NCBI RefSeq assembly: GCF_000255135.1
Contig: NC_016751.1
Span: forward strand, 558,001 to 622,000
DNA: 64,000 nucleotides
From: Marinitoga piezophila KA3
Lineage (GTDB): Bacteria; Thermotogota; Thermotogae; Petrotogales; Petrotogaceae
Direction: 5' to 3'
In this document: piece by piece, positions 16,676-25,339 of the stretch
How the letters are laid out: every line of letters starts with the position of its first letter
Numbering within the stretch: position 1 is the first letter of the stretch
The notes under the pieces: model-generated
Database searches by the model: none
Seen by the model: only the letters and a program-made list of their open reading frames with translations
What the model was told of the DNA's origin: nothing
Program-made: the position numbers and the translations under genes

Positions 16676-18769
16676 ATGAAAAAAAAGGAACTTGTACTCG
16701 ACGGTTTAAATTGTGCAAGTTGTGCTGCAAAAATAGAAGAAAACGTAAAAAATCTGGAAAATGTTGAAGGAGTAGAATTAAATTTTATTACCAAAACATT
16801 GTCTGTTAATGTAGATGATGAAGATAAAATAGAAGAAATAAAAAAATTAGTAAAAAATATTGAACCAGAAGTATTGGTATACGAAAAAAACAATAAAAAT
16901 GAAAAAAATAATGAAAACGGTCATAATCATGGCGATGAAGAATTTAACAGAAAATTTGAAATTATCAGATTAATTTCTGCACTTGGTATATTTTTAACTG
17001 CCTTGTTTGTAAAAGAGCCTGTTTGGCTTCAGATTTCATTATACATTATTGCATACTTAATTTCTGGTGGAAAGGTATTAATAAGATCTTTTAAAAATAT
17101 TATACGTGGAAATTTTTTTGATGAAAATTTTTTAATGAGTGTTGCAACAATAGGTGCTTTTTCAATAGGTGAATTTCCTGAAGCAGTTGGAGTTATGGTA
17201 TTTTATGAAATAGGTGAACTATTACAGGACATAGCTGTAGATAATTCAAAAAAATCCATAAAAGCTTTGTTGGATATTAGACCGGATTATGCAAATCTTT
17301 TGAAAAATGGAAAAGAAATAAAAGTATCTCCAGAAGAAGTTAAAAAAGGTGACCTAATAATTGTAAAACCTGGTGAGAAAATACCATTAGATGGTTTTAT
17401 AGTAAAAGGAAATTCTATGGTTGACACATCTGCTTTAACAGGTGAGTCTGTTCCCAGAACAATAAAAGAAAATGATGAAGTGATGAGCGGGTTTATAAAT
17501 CTTAATGGTGTTATTACAATAAAGGTTGATAAAGAATATGCAGAATCTACTATTTCTAAAATACTTGATATGGTTGAAAATGCTGCAGCAAAAAAAGCAC
17601 AAACTGAAAAACTTATAACAAAATTTGCAAAGTATTATACACCTGTTGTTGTATTTCTGGCTATCGCTTTAGCAACATTACCTCCATTAATTACAGGTGC
17701 ATCATTTAATGAATGGTTATACAGGGCTTTGATTTTCCTTGTTATTTCCTGTCCATGTGGTCTTGTTGTTTCCATACCTCTTGGATATTTCGCAGGAGTA
17801 GGTGCCTTGTCTAAACGTGGAGTTCTTGTAAAAGGCGGAAATTACCTGGAACGGCTTAAAAATTTAGATATAATAATTTTTGATAAAACTGGTACATTAA
17901 CTGAGGGAGTTTTTGAAGTTGTTGATATAAAAGGTTTTAATAATTTTAAAGAAAAAGAAATACTTGAAATAGCTGCATATGCCGAAAAGCATTCAAATCA
18001 TCCAATAGCGGAATCAATAAAAAGAAAATTTGGAAAAAATATAACTAAAGATAATATAGAAGATTATGAAGAAATTTCAGGTTATGGAATAAAAGCAAAA
18101 ATAAATAAAAAAGAAATATTAGTAGGAAATAAAAAATTAATGAGTATGTATGGAATAAAAACTCCAGAAATTAAATACAATGGAACTATAGTATTTGTTG
18201 CTATTGAGGGTAAATTTGCAGGATATATTGAAATATCAGATAGAATAAAGCCTGGTGTCGCTGAAGTAATAAAAAATCTAAAGAATTTAGGAATTAAAAA
18301 GACAGTAATGCTTACTGGAGATAATAAAAAAGTAGCGGAATCTGTTGCAAAAGAACTTGAAATTGATGAATATTATGCCGAATTACTTCCCGGGGATAAA
18401 ATAAAACTTTTTGAAAAATTTATAAATGGAGTTTCTACTGCTTTTGTCGGCGATGGAATAAATGATGCTCCTGTATTAACAAGAGCCGATGTTGGTATTG
18501 CAATGGGAGGTCTTGGCTCAGATGCAGCAATAGAAGCAGCTGATGTTGTTATTATGGACGATGATATTTCCAAATTAATTGATTCAATAATGATTTCAAG
18601 AAAAACTTTAAAAATAACCTGGCAAAATATAATATTAGTTCTTGGAATAAAAGTATTATTTCTCACACTTGGTGCATTAGGAAAAACAGACATGTGGGGG
18701 GCCGTATTTGCTGACGTTGGTGTAACTTTAATGGCAGTATTTAATACATTAAGAATTTTAAAAAAATAA
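16676..18769 (+). CDS. cadA: Zn2+/Cd2+/Pb2+-exporting P1B-type ATPase
   Basis: Pumps divalent soft metals out of the cytoplasm using ATP. The 697-aa protein has an N-terminal HMA domain with CASC (C13, C16), a short His-rich linker (NGHNHG, about 81-86), TGES (255-258), the membrane CPC motif (359-361), the phosphorylated Asp in DKTGT (D403), an HP motif (SNHPIAES) and GDGINDAP. The last helices carry the conserved Lys (LGIKVLF) and Asp (FADVGVT), which mark the Zn/Cd/Pb class rather than copper pumps. The start is the ATG at 16676, preceded by GAGGTGAG; the longer frame to 16634 would begin inside the operator. It is convergent with its probable regulator gene and shares its terminator. Confidence 0.93.
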   Translation: MKKKELVLDGLNCASCAAKIEENVKNLENVEGVELNFITKTLSVNVDDEDKIEEIKKLVKNIEPEVLVYEKNNKNEKNNENGHNHGDEEFNRKFEIIRLISALGIFLTALFVKEPVWLQISLYIIAYLISGGKVLIRSFKNIIRGNFFDENFLMSVATIGAFSIGEFPEAVGVMVFYEIGELLQDIAVDNSKKSIKALLDIRPDYANLLKNGKEIKVSPEEVKKGDLIIVKPGEKIPLDGFIVKGNSMVDTSALTGESVPRTIKENDEVMSGFINLNGVITIKVDKEYAESTISKILDMVENAAAKKAQTEKLITKFAKYYTPVVVFLAIALATLPPLITGASFNEWLYRALIFLVISCPCGLVVSIPLGYFAGVGALSKRGVLVKGGNYLERLKNLDIIIFDKTGTLTEGVFEVVDIKGFNNFKEKEILEIAAYAEKHSNHPIAESIKRKFGKNITKDNIEDYEEISGYGIKAKINKKEILVGNKKLMSMYGIKTPEIKYNGTIVFVAIEGKFAGYIEISDRIKPGVAEVIKNLKNLGIKKTVMLTGDNKKVAESVAKELEIDEYYAELLPGDKIKLFEKFINGVSTAFVGDGINDAPVLTRADVGIAMGGLGSDAAIEAADVVIMDDDISKLIDSIMISRKTLKITWQNIILVLGIKVLFLTLGALGKTDMWGAVFADVGVTLMAVFNTLRILKK

Positions 18770-18794
18770 CACTCGCGACTTTGCGAGTGTTATT
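18765..18794. terminator. Bidirectional terminator between cadA and the arsR-type gene
   Basis: A perfect 12-bp stem (18765-18776 with 18783-18794) with a 6-base loop, A-rich on the left and T-rich on the right, so it can end transcription in both directions. Both genes' stop codons fall within the stem. Confidence 0.92.
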
Positions 18795-19167
18795 TTTTTT
18801 CATTTATATGAATATATCCAACTTCTATTAATTCTTTTACATGTTCATCATCAAGGGAATAATACACTACTTTTCCAACTTTTCTATATTTTACAAGATT
18901 AGCCTGTCTTAAAACCCTCAACTGATGTGAAACGGCAGAAATTGTTTTTCCAAGAACATAAGACAAATCACATACACACATTTCTTCAACCTGCATTAAA
19001 GTATATAAAATTTTCATTCTCGTTTTATCACCAATAACCTTAAAAAGTTCTGTTAATTTATTCAATGTTTCTTCATCCGGAGTATTAGTCTGAACTTTTT
19101 TTACAATATCCCCATGAACTTCTATTGTCTGGCATATTTCAATATTGGACTTTGTGTTTTTTTTCAT
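18790..19167 (-). CDS. ArsR/SmtB-family metal-responsive repressor (CadC-like)
   Basis: A 125-aa winged-helix repressor. The core 'VIGDKTRMKILYTLMQVEEMCVCDLS' (about residues 45-70) carries the CVC motif of the alpha3 soft-metal site. The C-terminal helix carries DEH...H..E (DDEH at about 108-111, His 11 residues on, Glu 3 more), the exact spacing of the alpha5 Zn site of SmtB/CzrA/CadC. A single N-terminal Cys (EICQ) may complete the alpha3N site. With both sites it should sense Zn and/or Cd/Pb and release DNA when loaded. It is convergent with cadA. Its own promoter overlaps a TGAA-N4-TTCA palindrome, suggesting autoregulation. Confidence 0.92.
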   Translation of the reverse strand: MKKNTKSNIEICQTIEVHGDIVKKVQTNTPDEETLNKLTELFKVIGDKTRMKILYTLMQVEEMCVCDLSYVLGKTISAVSHQLRVLRQANLVKYRKVGKVVYYSLDDEHVKELIEVGYIHINEKK

Positions 19168-19197
19168 ATTTTCACCTTCTCGATATAATTTATAAAT

Positions 19198-19226
19198 ATT
19201 ATATAATGAATGCCTTCAAAAGTCAA
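19198..19226 (-). promoter_or_regulatory. Promoter of the arsR-type gene with possible operator
   Basis: On the minus strand TTGACT (19226-19221), a 17-bp spacer and TATAAT (19203-19198). The spacer contains TGAAGGCATTCA, a palindrome whose TGAA and TTCA half-sites recall those in the cadA operator. This is consistent with self-repression by the ArsR protein. Confidence 0.75.
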
Positions 19227-19234
19227 TTAACATC

Positions 19235-19263
19235 TAAAAAAGCCAGAGGAAATTCCTCTGGCT
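19235..19263 (-). terminator. Terminator of the small membrane-protein gene
   Basis: AGCCAGAGG and CCTCTGGCT form a 9-bp stem (19241-19263) with a 5-base loop, followed on the minus strand by six T. It begins right at the stop codon of the gene at 19264. Confidence 0.9.
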
Positions 19264-19806
19264 TCAATTAAATTCTGCATTATTTTCCGGTTGATAATAT
19301 TCATCTGGTAAAGAGAAATAACCTATTATCACAAATATAGAGGCAATAAAGTAAAGAACAAACCCTATAAGAATTACAAATAATATAAGCCCCCATTTTG
19401 TAAAGGTTGCTGCTTTATAAAAATAATCATTCCCAAAATAATCACCTAAAAGATTATATGCTTTAATTTTATAAATTACAGGAATTATCATTAATGCAAT
19501 AAATAATAACAAAACCCTGAAGGAAGATGAAAAAAAGAAATTTGTTTCCACGTTATAATAATTAACCCCTGTGACAGTATCGTGAAAATCTTTTAAAATT
19601 CCTAAAAAACCAAATGCATAAATGGCATAAATAAATATAGTTGGCCATAACAAATAATTAAAAATACGTTTATCTCTTACAATCTGACTTATCTTATAAA
19701 CTCCTATAAGTTCAAGAATTGCTCCAATTATTCCAAAATGCCCAGCAAATCCCAATACTGCCCCCACTCCCGCTAAAATTTTCGCTGTTTTTAATTCGTT
19801 ATTCAT
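19264..19806 (-). CDS. Small membrane protein, DUF996-like
   Basis: A 180-aa protein with four or five membrane segments (about residues 8-45, 55-75, 95-120, 140-175). The repeated small-residue pattern 'AKILAGVGAVLGFAG' and 'LELIGVYKISQIVRDKRIFNYLL' resembles the DUF996 family of membrane proteins found in thermophilic bacteria and archaea. No catalytic motif is visible and the function is unknown. The start ATG at 19806 has a perfect AGGAGGGGAT SD; the longer frame to 19839 has none. It is a single-gene unit with its own promoter and terminator. Confidence 0.72.
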   Translation of the reverse strand: MNNELKTAKILAGVGAVLGFAGHFGIIGAILELIGVYKISQIVRDKRIFNYLLWPTIFIYAIYAFGFLGILKDFHDTVTGVNYYNVETNFFFSSSFRVLLLFIALMIIPVIYKIKAYNLLGDYFGNDYFYKAATFTKWGLILFVILIGFVLYFIASIFVIIGYFSLPDEYYQPENNAEFN

Positions 19807-19892
19807 GAAATCCCCTCCTTTTAATGAGAATTTATTCACAACTTAGTGTAAATTTTTATTTTAAAAAAAGAATATATATATAAATCATGCAT

Positions 19893-19921
19893 ATTATATC
19901 ATAATATTTCATTTTTTTCAA
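19893..19921 (-). promoter_or_regulatory. Promoter of the DUF996-like gene
   Basis: On the minus strand TTGAAA (19921-19916), exactly 17 bp, then TATAAT (19898-19893), with an extended -10 (TGATATAAT). Confidence 0.8.
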
Positions 19922-19973
19922 GAATTTATAAAATATCGTTATAATGTTTCTTATTATAAATTCTAAAAAGTTA

Positions 19974-20008
19974 TGGTATAATATTATTATAAACAGAAAA
20001 CGTTATCA
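19974..20008 (+). promoter_or_regulatory. Phosphoglucomutase promoter with LacI-type operator-like palindrome
   Basis: TGGTATAAT (extended -10, 19974-19982) has no strong -35. At 19995-20008 lies AGAAAACGTTATCA, which matches 12 of 14 positions of the symmetrical TGAAAACGTTTTCA form bound by LacI-family regulators. It lies just after the expected transcription start, where a repressor would block elongation. Confidence 0.5.
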
Positions 20009-20051
20009 ATACAAATAATACCATTAAAATCATAAAAAAGGAGTGATGAAA

Positions 20052-21767
20052 ATGGATTACATGAAAGTATATGAAGAATGGTTAAATAGCCCATATGTAG
20101 ACGAAGATACAAAAAAAGAATTATTATCCATAAAGGATAATGAAAAGGAAATCATGGAAAGATTTTACAAAGAACTCGAATTTGGAACTGCAGGGTTAAG
20201 AGGTGTGCTTGGTGCAGGAACAAATAGAATGAATATATACACAGTTGGTAAGGCTACTCAGGGATTGGCAGACTTTATCATATCAAAAGGCGAAGAATAT
20301 ATGAAACGTGGTGTGGTAATTGCCTATGATGTTAGACATATGTCACCTGAATTTGCAAAAACAGCTGCTTTAGTTTTAGCTGGAAATGGCATAAAGGTTT
20401 ATTTATTTGATCATATTGCACCAACTCCATTATTGTCATATTCTGTTAGAAGATTAAAAACTGCTGCTGGTATTGTTATTACAGCAAGTCATAATCCTAA
20501 AAATTATAATGGTTATAAAGTATATTGGGAACAGGGATCACAAATTCTTGATGATGTTGCTATTCCTGTAATGGAAAATATAAAGAAATTAACAGATTTC
20601 TCTATGATTAAAAAGATTACTGAGGAAGAAGCTTTAAATAAAGGATTATTGGAATATGTAGGAAAAGAAATTGAAGACGAATATATTGAAAAAGTAAAAG
20701 GTCTTGCAATAAGAGAAGAAATTGATAAAGATATAAAGATTGTTTATACACCTTTAAATGGGACAGGAAATAAACCTGTAAGAAGAGTACTTGCAGAAAG
20801 AGGATTTAAAAATGTTTTTGTTGTTCCTGAACAGGAAAATCCAGATCCTGACTTCACAACTGTTGGTTATCCAAACCCGGAAGATTTAAAGGCTTTTGAA
20901 TATGCAAAAAGATTGGCTAAAGAAAAAGATGCTGATTTAATTATTGCAACTGATCCAGATTGTGATAGAACAGCTGTAGTAGTTAAACACAATGGAGAAT
21001 ATGTTCCTCTAAACGGAAATCAAACAGGTGCTATTTTAATAAAATATATTATTGAAGGAAGAAAAGAAAAAGGCACTTTATCAAATAAAGGTATGATTAT
21101 AAAATCTATTGTTACAGGAGATCTCGGTAAGGAACTTGCTGCAAAATATGGAATTGTAACCTTTGAAACTTTAACAGGATTTAAGAATATCTGTGGTCTT
21201 GAAAATGAATTAGAAGGGAAATATGATTTTGAATTTGGCTATGAAGAAAGTATTGGTTATGTAACAGGTACATTTGTAAGGGATAAAGATGGAGTAATTT
21301 CATCAATGTTTGTTTCAGAAGCTGCTGCATATTATAAAACACAGGGGAAAACACTTGTAGATGTATTATACGATTTATACAACGAAATTGGATATTATTT
21401 TGAAAACAACTTCTCATTGATTATAGAAGGTCTTGAAGGAATGGAAAAGATGAAGAGAATTATGGAAACATACAGAAAAGAATTCCCAAAAGAAATTGGA
21501 GATATGAAACTTGTAAGATATATAGATTATCTTGAAAGAAAGGATAAAGATCTTGTTTCAGGTGAAGAAAAAGAAACAGATGTACCAAAATCCAATGTTT
21601 TAAGATTTTTCTTTGATGACGGTTCATGGTATGCTGTAAGACCGTCAGGAACAGAACCAAAATTAAAAATTTATATTTACTCAAAGGATAAAAATGAAGA
21701 AAAATCAAAAGAAAAATTAGCTCTTATGAAAGAAAAAATAATGGAAATTATTAACTCTGTTGAATAA
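20052..21767 (+). CDS. Phosphoglucomutase / phosphomannomutase (PgcA-type)
   Basis: Interconverts hexose 1-phosphate and 6-phosphate, linking glycolysis to storage and envelope sugars. The 571-aa length fits the long PgcA-type alpha-phosphohexomutases. All four active-site loops are seen: TASHNPKNYNGYK with the phosphoserine, DPDCDR (metal), the sugar-binding FGYEES(I)GY, and RPSGTEPKLK (phosphate). 'EFGTAGLRG' near residue 40 is also typical. I chose the ATG at 20052, 9 bases after AAGGAG; GTG 20043 and ATG 20046 are too close to the SD. Glucose versus mannose preference cannot be read. It is a single-gene unit ending in a strong terminator. Confidence 0.93.
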   Translation: MDYMKVYEEWLNSPYVDEDTKKELLSIKDNEKEIMERFYKELEFGTAGLRGVLGAGTNRMNIYTVGKATQGLADFIISKGEEYMKRGVVIAYDVRHMSPEFAKTAALVLAGNGIKVYLFDHIAPTPLLSYSVRRLKTAAGIVITASHNPKNYNGYKVYWEQGSQILDDVAIPVMENIKKLTDFSMIKKITEEEALNKGLLEYVGKEIEDEYIEKVKGLAIREEIDKDIKIVYTPLNGTGNKPVRRVLAERGFKNVFVVPEQENPDPDFTTVGYPNPEDLKAFEYAKRLAKEKDADLIIATDPDCDRTAVVVKHNGEYVPLNGNQTGAILIKYIIEGRKEKGTLSNKGMIIKSIVTGDLGKELAAKYGIVTFETLTGFKNICGLENELEGKYDFEFGYEESIGYVTGTFVRDKDGVISSMFVSEAAAYYKTQGKTLVDVLYDLYNEIGYYFENNFSLIIEGLEGMEKMKRIMETYRKEFPKEIGDMKLVRYIDYLERKDKDLVSGEEKETDVPKSNVLRFFFDDGSWYAVRPSGTEPKLKIYIYSKDKNEEKSKEKLALMKEKIMEIINSVE

Positions 21768-21774
21768 TATAATA

Positions 21775-21804
21775 AATAAAAGCTCCCATATGGGAGCTTT
21801 TATT
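21775..21804. terminator. Bidirectional terminator after phosphoglucomutase
   Basis: A perfectly self-complementary 30-bp stretch with AAAAGCTCCC and GGGAGCTTTT arms and a four-base ATAT loop. It serves the convergent gene at 21812 as well. Confidence 0.93.
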
Positions 21805-21811
21805 TTATACA

Positions 21812-22966
21812 TTAAAATCCTACAGCAAAATTAATATTTAATCCAGTATTTACACCATCAAATAATTTGTCTGTATCTGGTGCTTCTGACTGTACTGATA
21901 TATTTAATTCACCAAAGAAAACATTAACTCCAAGTCCTCCATCAAATCTCCAGAAATTTATATTTCCTCCATCATATGAGTAATTTCTTATTTCTGCCCA
22001 TACTGGTAATAATCCCCAGAATAAAGCTTTTCCCGCAGAAACGCCCCATACTGTATCCTCTGTATCTGGTGCATATTCAATAAATGGAACAAAATCAAAT
22101 ATTATAGGTAATGTCAGGAAGAAGGTCATTTTCCATGGAGGCATACTTTTAAATGGCTCTTCATTTGTTAAGCTACCTATTTCAAAGTTTGTAAATTCAA
22201 CATATTCAGTGTCCATTTCTCCATATACAAAATTTGTATCATATTTATATATATCACTACCCTGAGAAATTGTAATATCCTTTAATCCAAAACCTATTGC
22301 AGGGTAATTTTTACCTGCTACAAATCCTATGTCCATTGTGATTATTCCATTATTCATAAGTTTATCTGATAAATCTTCAATATCTTCAAATATCTTCATA
22401 TCATCAAATAAAAGGGAATAGTCATATGGAAGTTCATGGATTCTTCCTTTAAATGCTGATACTACAATAAATTTTTCGCTTTCACTATCACATCTCACAT
22501 CAAACACAGGAACATGACTTTTTACAGTTGCTCCAAATGAAAAATCCTTTCCTTTTAATCCAAAATAAACTCCTCCTGTTACCCATAATGAATTTTCAAG
22601 AAATTTGTTATAATCGATAAAATCCTTATTTGTTATATTTAATTCAGGAGCCACTACTAATGCACCTAACTTTAGTTTTGAATATAAATCAAGAATTTGT
22701 TTTCTTCCAAGAATATTAGCTTCTTCTAAATCATATAAACCAGATATATTTCCAACAAGATTCAAGTCCATTGCTTCTTCAAAGGATAAATTTGCATCCT
22801 GTACTATTCCTAAGTTTAAAGTTCCTCCTAATTCAATATTATTTCTTGCTGACCATGCTATTAAAGCCGGATTCACTTCCCGGTTCCATGGCGATAATGC
22901 GTTAATGGCAGAAAATGCTGTAATAACCATAAATATGGTAAGGATAAAAATAATGTTTCTTTTCAT
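21812..22966 (-). CDS. Exported beta-barrel-like envelope protein, function unknown
   Basis: A 384-aa protein with a signal peptide (MKRN then a hydrophobic core, likely cleaved after the ITAFSA region near residue 20). The mature part is rich in alternating beta strands, such as 'GNINFWRFDGGLGVNVFFG' and 'LWVTGGVYFGLKGKDFSFGATV', and ends in Phe (NINFAVGF). These are traits of outer-membrane barrel proteins, which in Thermotogota sit in the toga. It resembles DUF5723-type proteins only in general pattern. No cysteine pair or enzyme motif is obvious. It is a single-gene unit with an extended -10 promoter and the SD GAAAGGGGTGG. Confidence 0.72.
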   Translation of the reverse strand: MKRNIIFILTIFMVITAFSAINALSPWNREVNPALIAWSARNNIELGGTLNLGIVQDANLSFEEAMDLNLVGNISGLYDLEEANILGRKQILDLYSKLKLGALVVAPELNITNKDFIDYNKFLENSLWVTGGVYFGLKGKDFSFGATVKSHVPVFDVRCDSESEKFIVVSAFKGRIHELPYDYSLLFDDMKIFEDIEDLSDKLMNNGIITMDIGFVAGKNYPAIGFGLKDITISQGSDIYKYDTNFVYGEMDTEYVEFTNFEIGSLTNEEPFKSMPPWKMTFFLTLPIIFDFVPFIEYAPDTEDTVWGVSAGKALFWGLLPVWAEIRNYSYDGGNINFWRFDGGLGVNVFFGELNISVQSEAPDTDKLFDGVNTGLNINFAVGF

Positions 22967-23049
22967 TTTAAACCACCCCTTTCAAAAATTTCAAATATAT
23001 ATATCGCCTATTATTATAAAAACTTTAATTATAATCGCTCCTCATTTTT

Positions 23050-23058
23050 ATTATATCA
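23050..23058 (-). promoter_or_regulatory. Extended -10 promoter for the envelope-protein gene
   Basis: TGATATAAT on the minus strand; the hexamer 17 bp upstream (TTTCAA) is a poor -35, so the extended -10 likely carries recognition. It lies 84 bases before the start codon. Confidence 0.6.
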
Positions 23059-23096
23059 CAAAAATTACAAAATTGAAACTAATTTGTTTATAAAAA

Positions 23097-24206
23097 TCAA
23101 ACTAATATTTTTTGAAATGCCTTTATTCCAATTTCAATAATATTATCATCAGGTAAGAAAAGGGGTGAATGTAAACCTACTCTTTTATTAGTTCTGGTAC
23201 CAAGCCAGAACATTAATGACGGATACTTTTCAGCAATAAACCCAAAATCCTCTCCTGTCATTTTATATCCACAATCTATAACTTTAAAATCATCTGAAAC
23301 TTTTTCTATAAAATCCTTATACAATTTTTTGTTATTAATTACTTCCTTATACCTTGAACCAATAGTTATTTTATAATTTATTCCCATGCTTTGTTTAATT
23401 GATTTAAGAATTTCTTCTAATTTTTTTATATATTTATCTGTATATTCCAAACTTAATGATCTTATACTTCCTTCTATTTTTGCATATGAAGGAATAACGT
23501 TTCTAACATCTCCTGATTTTATCTTTCCAATTCCAAATAATATTGGCTCAACAGGGTTTAAATTCAATCTGTCTACATTATCAAGAAATGTTCTTAACGC
23601 ATTAAATGCATTGATTCCATCTTGTGGAAATGCTATATGTGACTTTTTACCAAAAAATTCAATATCTATTTCAACAGCCGATGCAAATAATATACCTTCT
23701 GTTGTGGCAATAATTCCTTTTTCATATTCATCAGTAACATGAAGCGCATAAGCTCTTTTTATATTAAATTTATCAAATATACCACTTTCTATAATTTTTA
23801 AAGCTCCTCCTCCACCTTCTTCTGCAGGTTGAAATAAAAATAAAATATTTTTTTGAATTTTTTCTTTCAAAACATAATCTATCAATCCATATAAAATTGC
23901 CATATGAACATCATGACCACATGCATGCATATTTCCATTATATGATTTAAATATAGCATTTGTTTCTTCTTTTATAGGTAATGCATCAATATCCGCTCTA
24001 AATAAAATATATTCATTTTCATTTTCCAGAGGGCTATATTCTATAATCAATCCTGTTTTTAATGGTGTATGAATTTTTATATCGACTTCATACGCTTCTG
24101 CTAAATTAGATATGTACTTTTTGAGCATTGCAGTAGTTTTTATTTCCTGAAATCCCAATTCTGGATTTTGATGTAAAATATGTCTTAATTCAACAGCATT
24201 TAGCAT
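23097..24206 (-). CDS. M20-family amidohydrolase, probable N-acetyl-diaminopimelate deacetylase
   Basis: Likely removes the acetyl group from N-acetyl-LL-diaminopimelate to give LL-DAP. The 369-aa protein is an M20D-type metallopeptidase: 'RHILHQNPELGFQE' at residues 8-21, ACGHDVHMAI (metal His/Asp) near 91, PAEEGGGG (catalytic Glu-Glu) near 127, HVTDEY and, near the end, 'KMTGEDFGF'. M20D members include hippurate and indoleacetyl hydrolases, so sequence alone does not fix the substrate. Its place as last gene of a dap operon that has an N-acetyltransferase (dapH) argues strongly for the DAP role. It overlaps the aminotransferase gene by 7 bases. Confidence 0.85.
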   Translation of the reverse strand: MLNAVELRHILHQNPELGFQEIKTTAMLKKYISNLAEAYEVDIKIHTPLKTGLIIEYSPLENENEYILFRADIDALPIKEETNAIFKSYNGNMHACGHDVHMAILYGLIDYVLKEKIQKNILFLFQPAEEGGGGALKIIESGIFDKFNIKRAYALHVTDEYEKGIIATTEGILFASAVEIDIEFFGKKSHIAFPQDGINAFNALRTFLDNVDRLNLNPVEPILFGIGKIKSGDVRNVIPSYAKIEGSIRSLSLEYTDKYIKKLEEILKSIKQSMGINYKITIGSRYKEVINNKKLYKDFIEKVSDDFKVIDCGYKMTGEDFGFIAEKYPSLMFWLGTRTNKRVGLHSPLFLPDDNIIEIGIKAFQKILV

Positions 24207-25339
24207 ATCAAACCCTCCATAATATTAATTATTTTATCTATTTCATCATATTTGATATTTAATGCTGGCAGCAATCGTATAACAAAATTGTTCTGAATCA
24301 TATTTAATAATAATCCTTTACTTAATGCAATCTTTTTTAATTCATGATATGAATCATCTAATTCGATTCCTATCATTAAACCTTTTCCTCTAATATCCAT
24401 AATTTTAAATGAATTTAAATTTTCTAATTTTTCAAAGAAATAATTACCTTTTTCTTCAATATCATTTAACATATGAGGAATATTATCAACAATATATTTT
24501 GCACCAGCTATTGAAACTGGATTAGGTGCGAATGTTGAACCATGATCACCCTTTGTTAAAATTTCAGCTGTTTCTTCAAGAAATAATGTAGCTCCTAATG
24601 GTAATCCTCCACCAAGGGCTTTCCCCAATGTAATTATATCAGGTTTCAAATTAAAATGTTCATATGAATAAAATTTTCCTGTTCTTCCTATTCCAGCCTG
24701 TATTTCATCAGATATTATTAAATAATTATATTTTTCTTTCCAAAAATTAATTGCTTTTGAAAAATCATCAGTTATGGGGATAATTCCTCCTGAACCCTGA
24801 ATTGGTTCTACAAAAATTGCAATAACCTCTTCCCCATGATGTTCCATATAATCATTAAATCCGTTGACATCATTAAATAAAAATTCCTGACATTTTGAAA
24901 GCAACGGTCTAAATGGAGCTTTTAAGTTTTCAAAACCATTTATAGATAATGCTCCCAATGTTCTTCCATGAAATCCGTTTTTAAAATAAATTATTTTATT
25001 CTTTTTATTATGAGAAATCTTTTTTATTGCTTTTAGAGCTGCTTCCACTGCTTCAGTTCCAGAATTAGTAAAAAAGACTTTCCCTTTTTTACCAGTAAAA
25101 GATATGAGTTTTTCTGCAACATATAATGCATCTTCATCAAGAAAAAAATTTGAAATATGCATATATTTTTTCATTTTTTCCTGAAATTTTAGTAATAATG
25201 GTTTGTATGAATGTCCAAATGCCATTACTCCTATTCCAGAAAATGTATCAATATACTTATTTTCTTTTTTGTCGTATATATATATTCCTTCTGCTTTTTC
25301 AACTTCAATATCAAAATAATCATACATTTCAAGAATCAT
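24200..25339 (-). CDS. Class III PLP aminotransferase, probable N-acetyl-diaminopimelate aminotransferase
   Basis: A 379-aa class III aminotransferase resembling acetylornithine aminotransferase (ArgD). It shows 'TNSGTEAVEAALK' (phosphate-binding), 'NGFHGRTLGALS', ISDEIQAGIGRTG and 'LGKALGGGLPLGA' with the PLP lysine. In this operon the expected reaction is amino transfer from glutamate to N-acetyl-2-amino-6-oxopimelate, giving N-acetyl-LL-DAP. In Bacillus this step is carried out by a different-fold class I/II aminotransferase, so use of an ArgD-like enzyme is an inference from operon position. It could also serve arginine synthesis. It overlaps lysC by 4 bases and has the SD AAAGGAG. Confidence 0.85.
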   Translation of the reverse strand: MILEMYDYFDIEVEKAEGIYIYDKKENKYIDTFSGIGVMAFGHSYKPLLLKFQEKMKKYMHISNFFLDEDALYVAEKLISFTGKKGKVFFTNSGTEAVEAALKAIKKISHNKKNKIIYFKNGFHGRTLGALSINGFENLKAPFRPLLSKCQEFLFNDVNGFNDYMEHHGEEVIAIFVEPIQGSGGIIPITDDFSKAINFWKEKYNYLIISDEIQAGIGRTGKFYSYEHFNLKPDIITLGKALGGGLPLGATLFLEETAEILTKGDHGSTFAPNPVSIAGAKYIVDNIPHMLNDIEEKGNYFFEKLENLNSFKIMDIRGKGLMIGIELDDSYHELKKIALSKGLLLNMIQNNFVIRLLPALNIKYDEIDKIINIMEGLIC

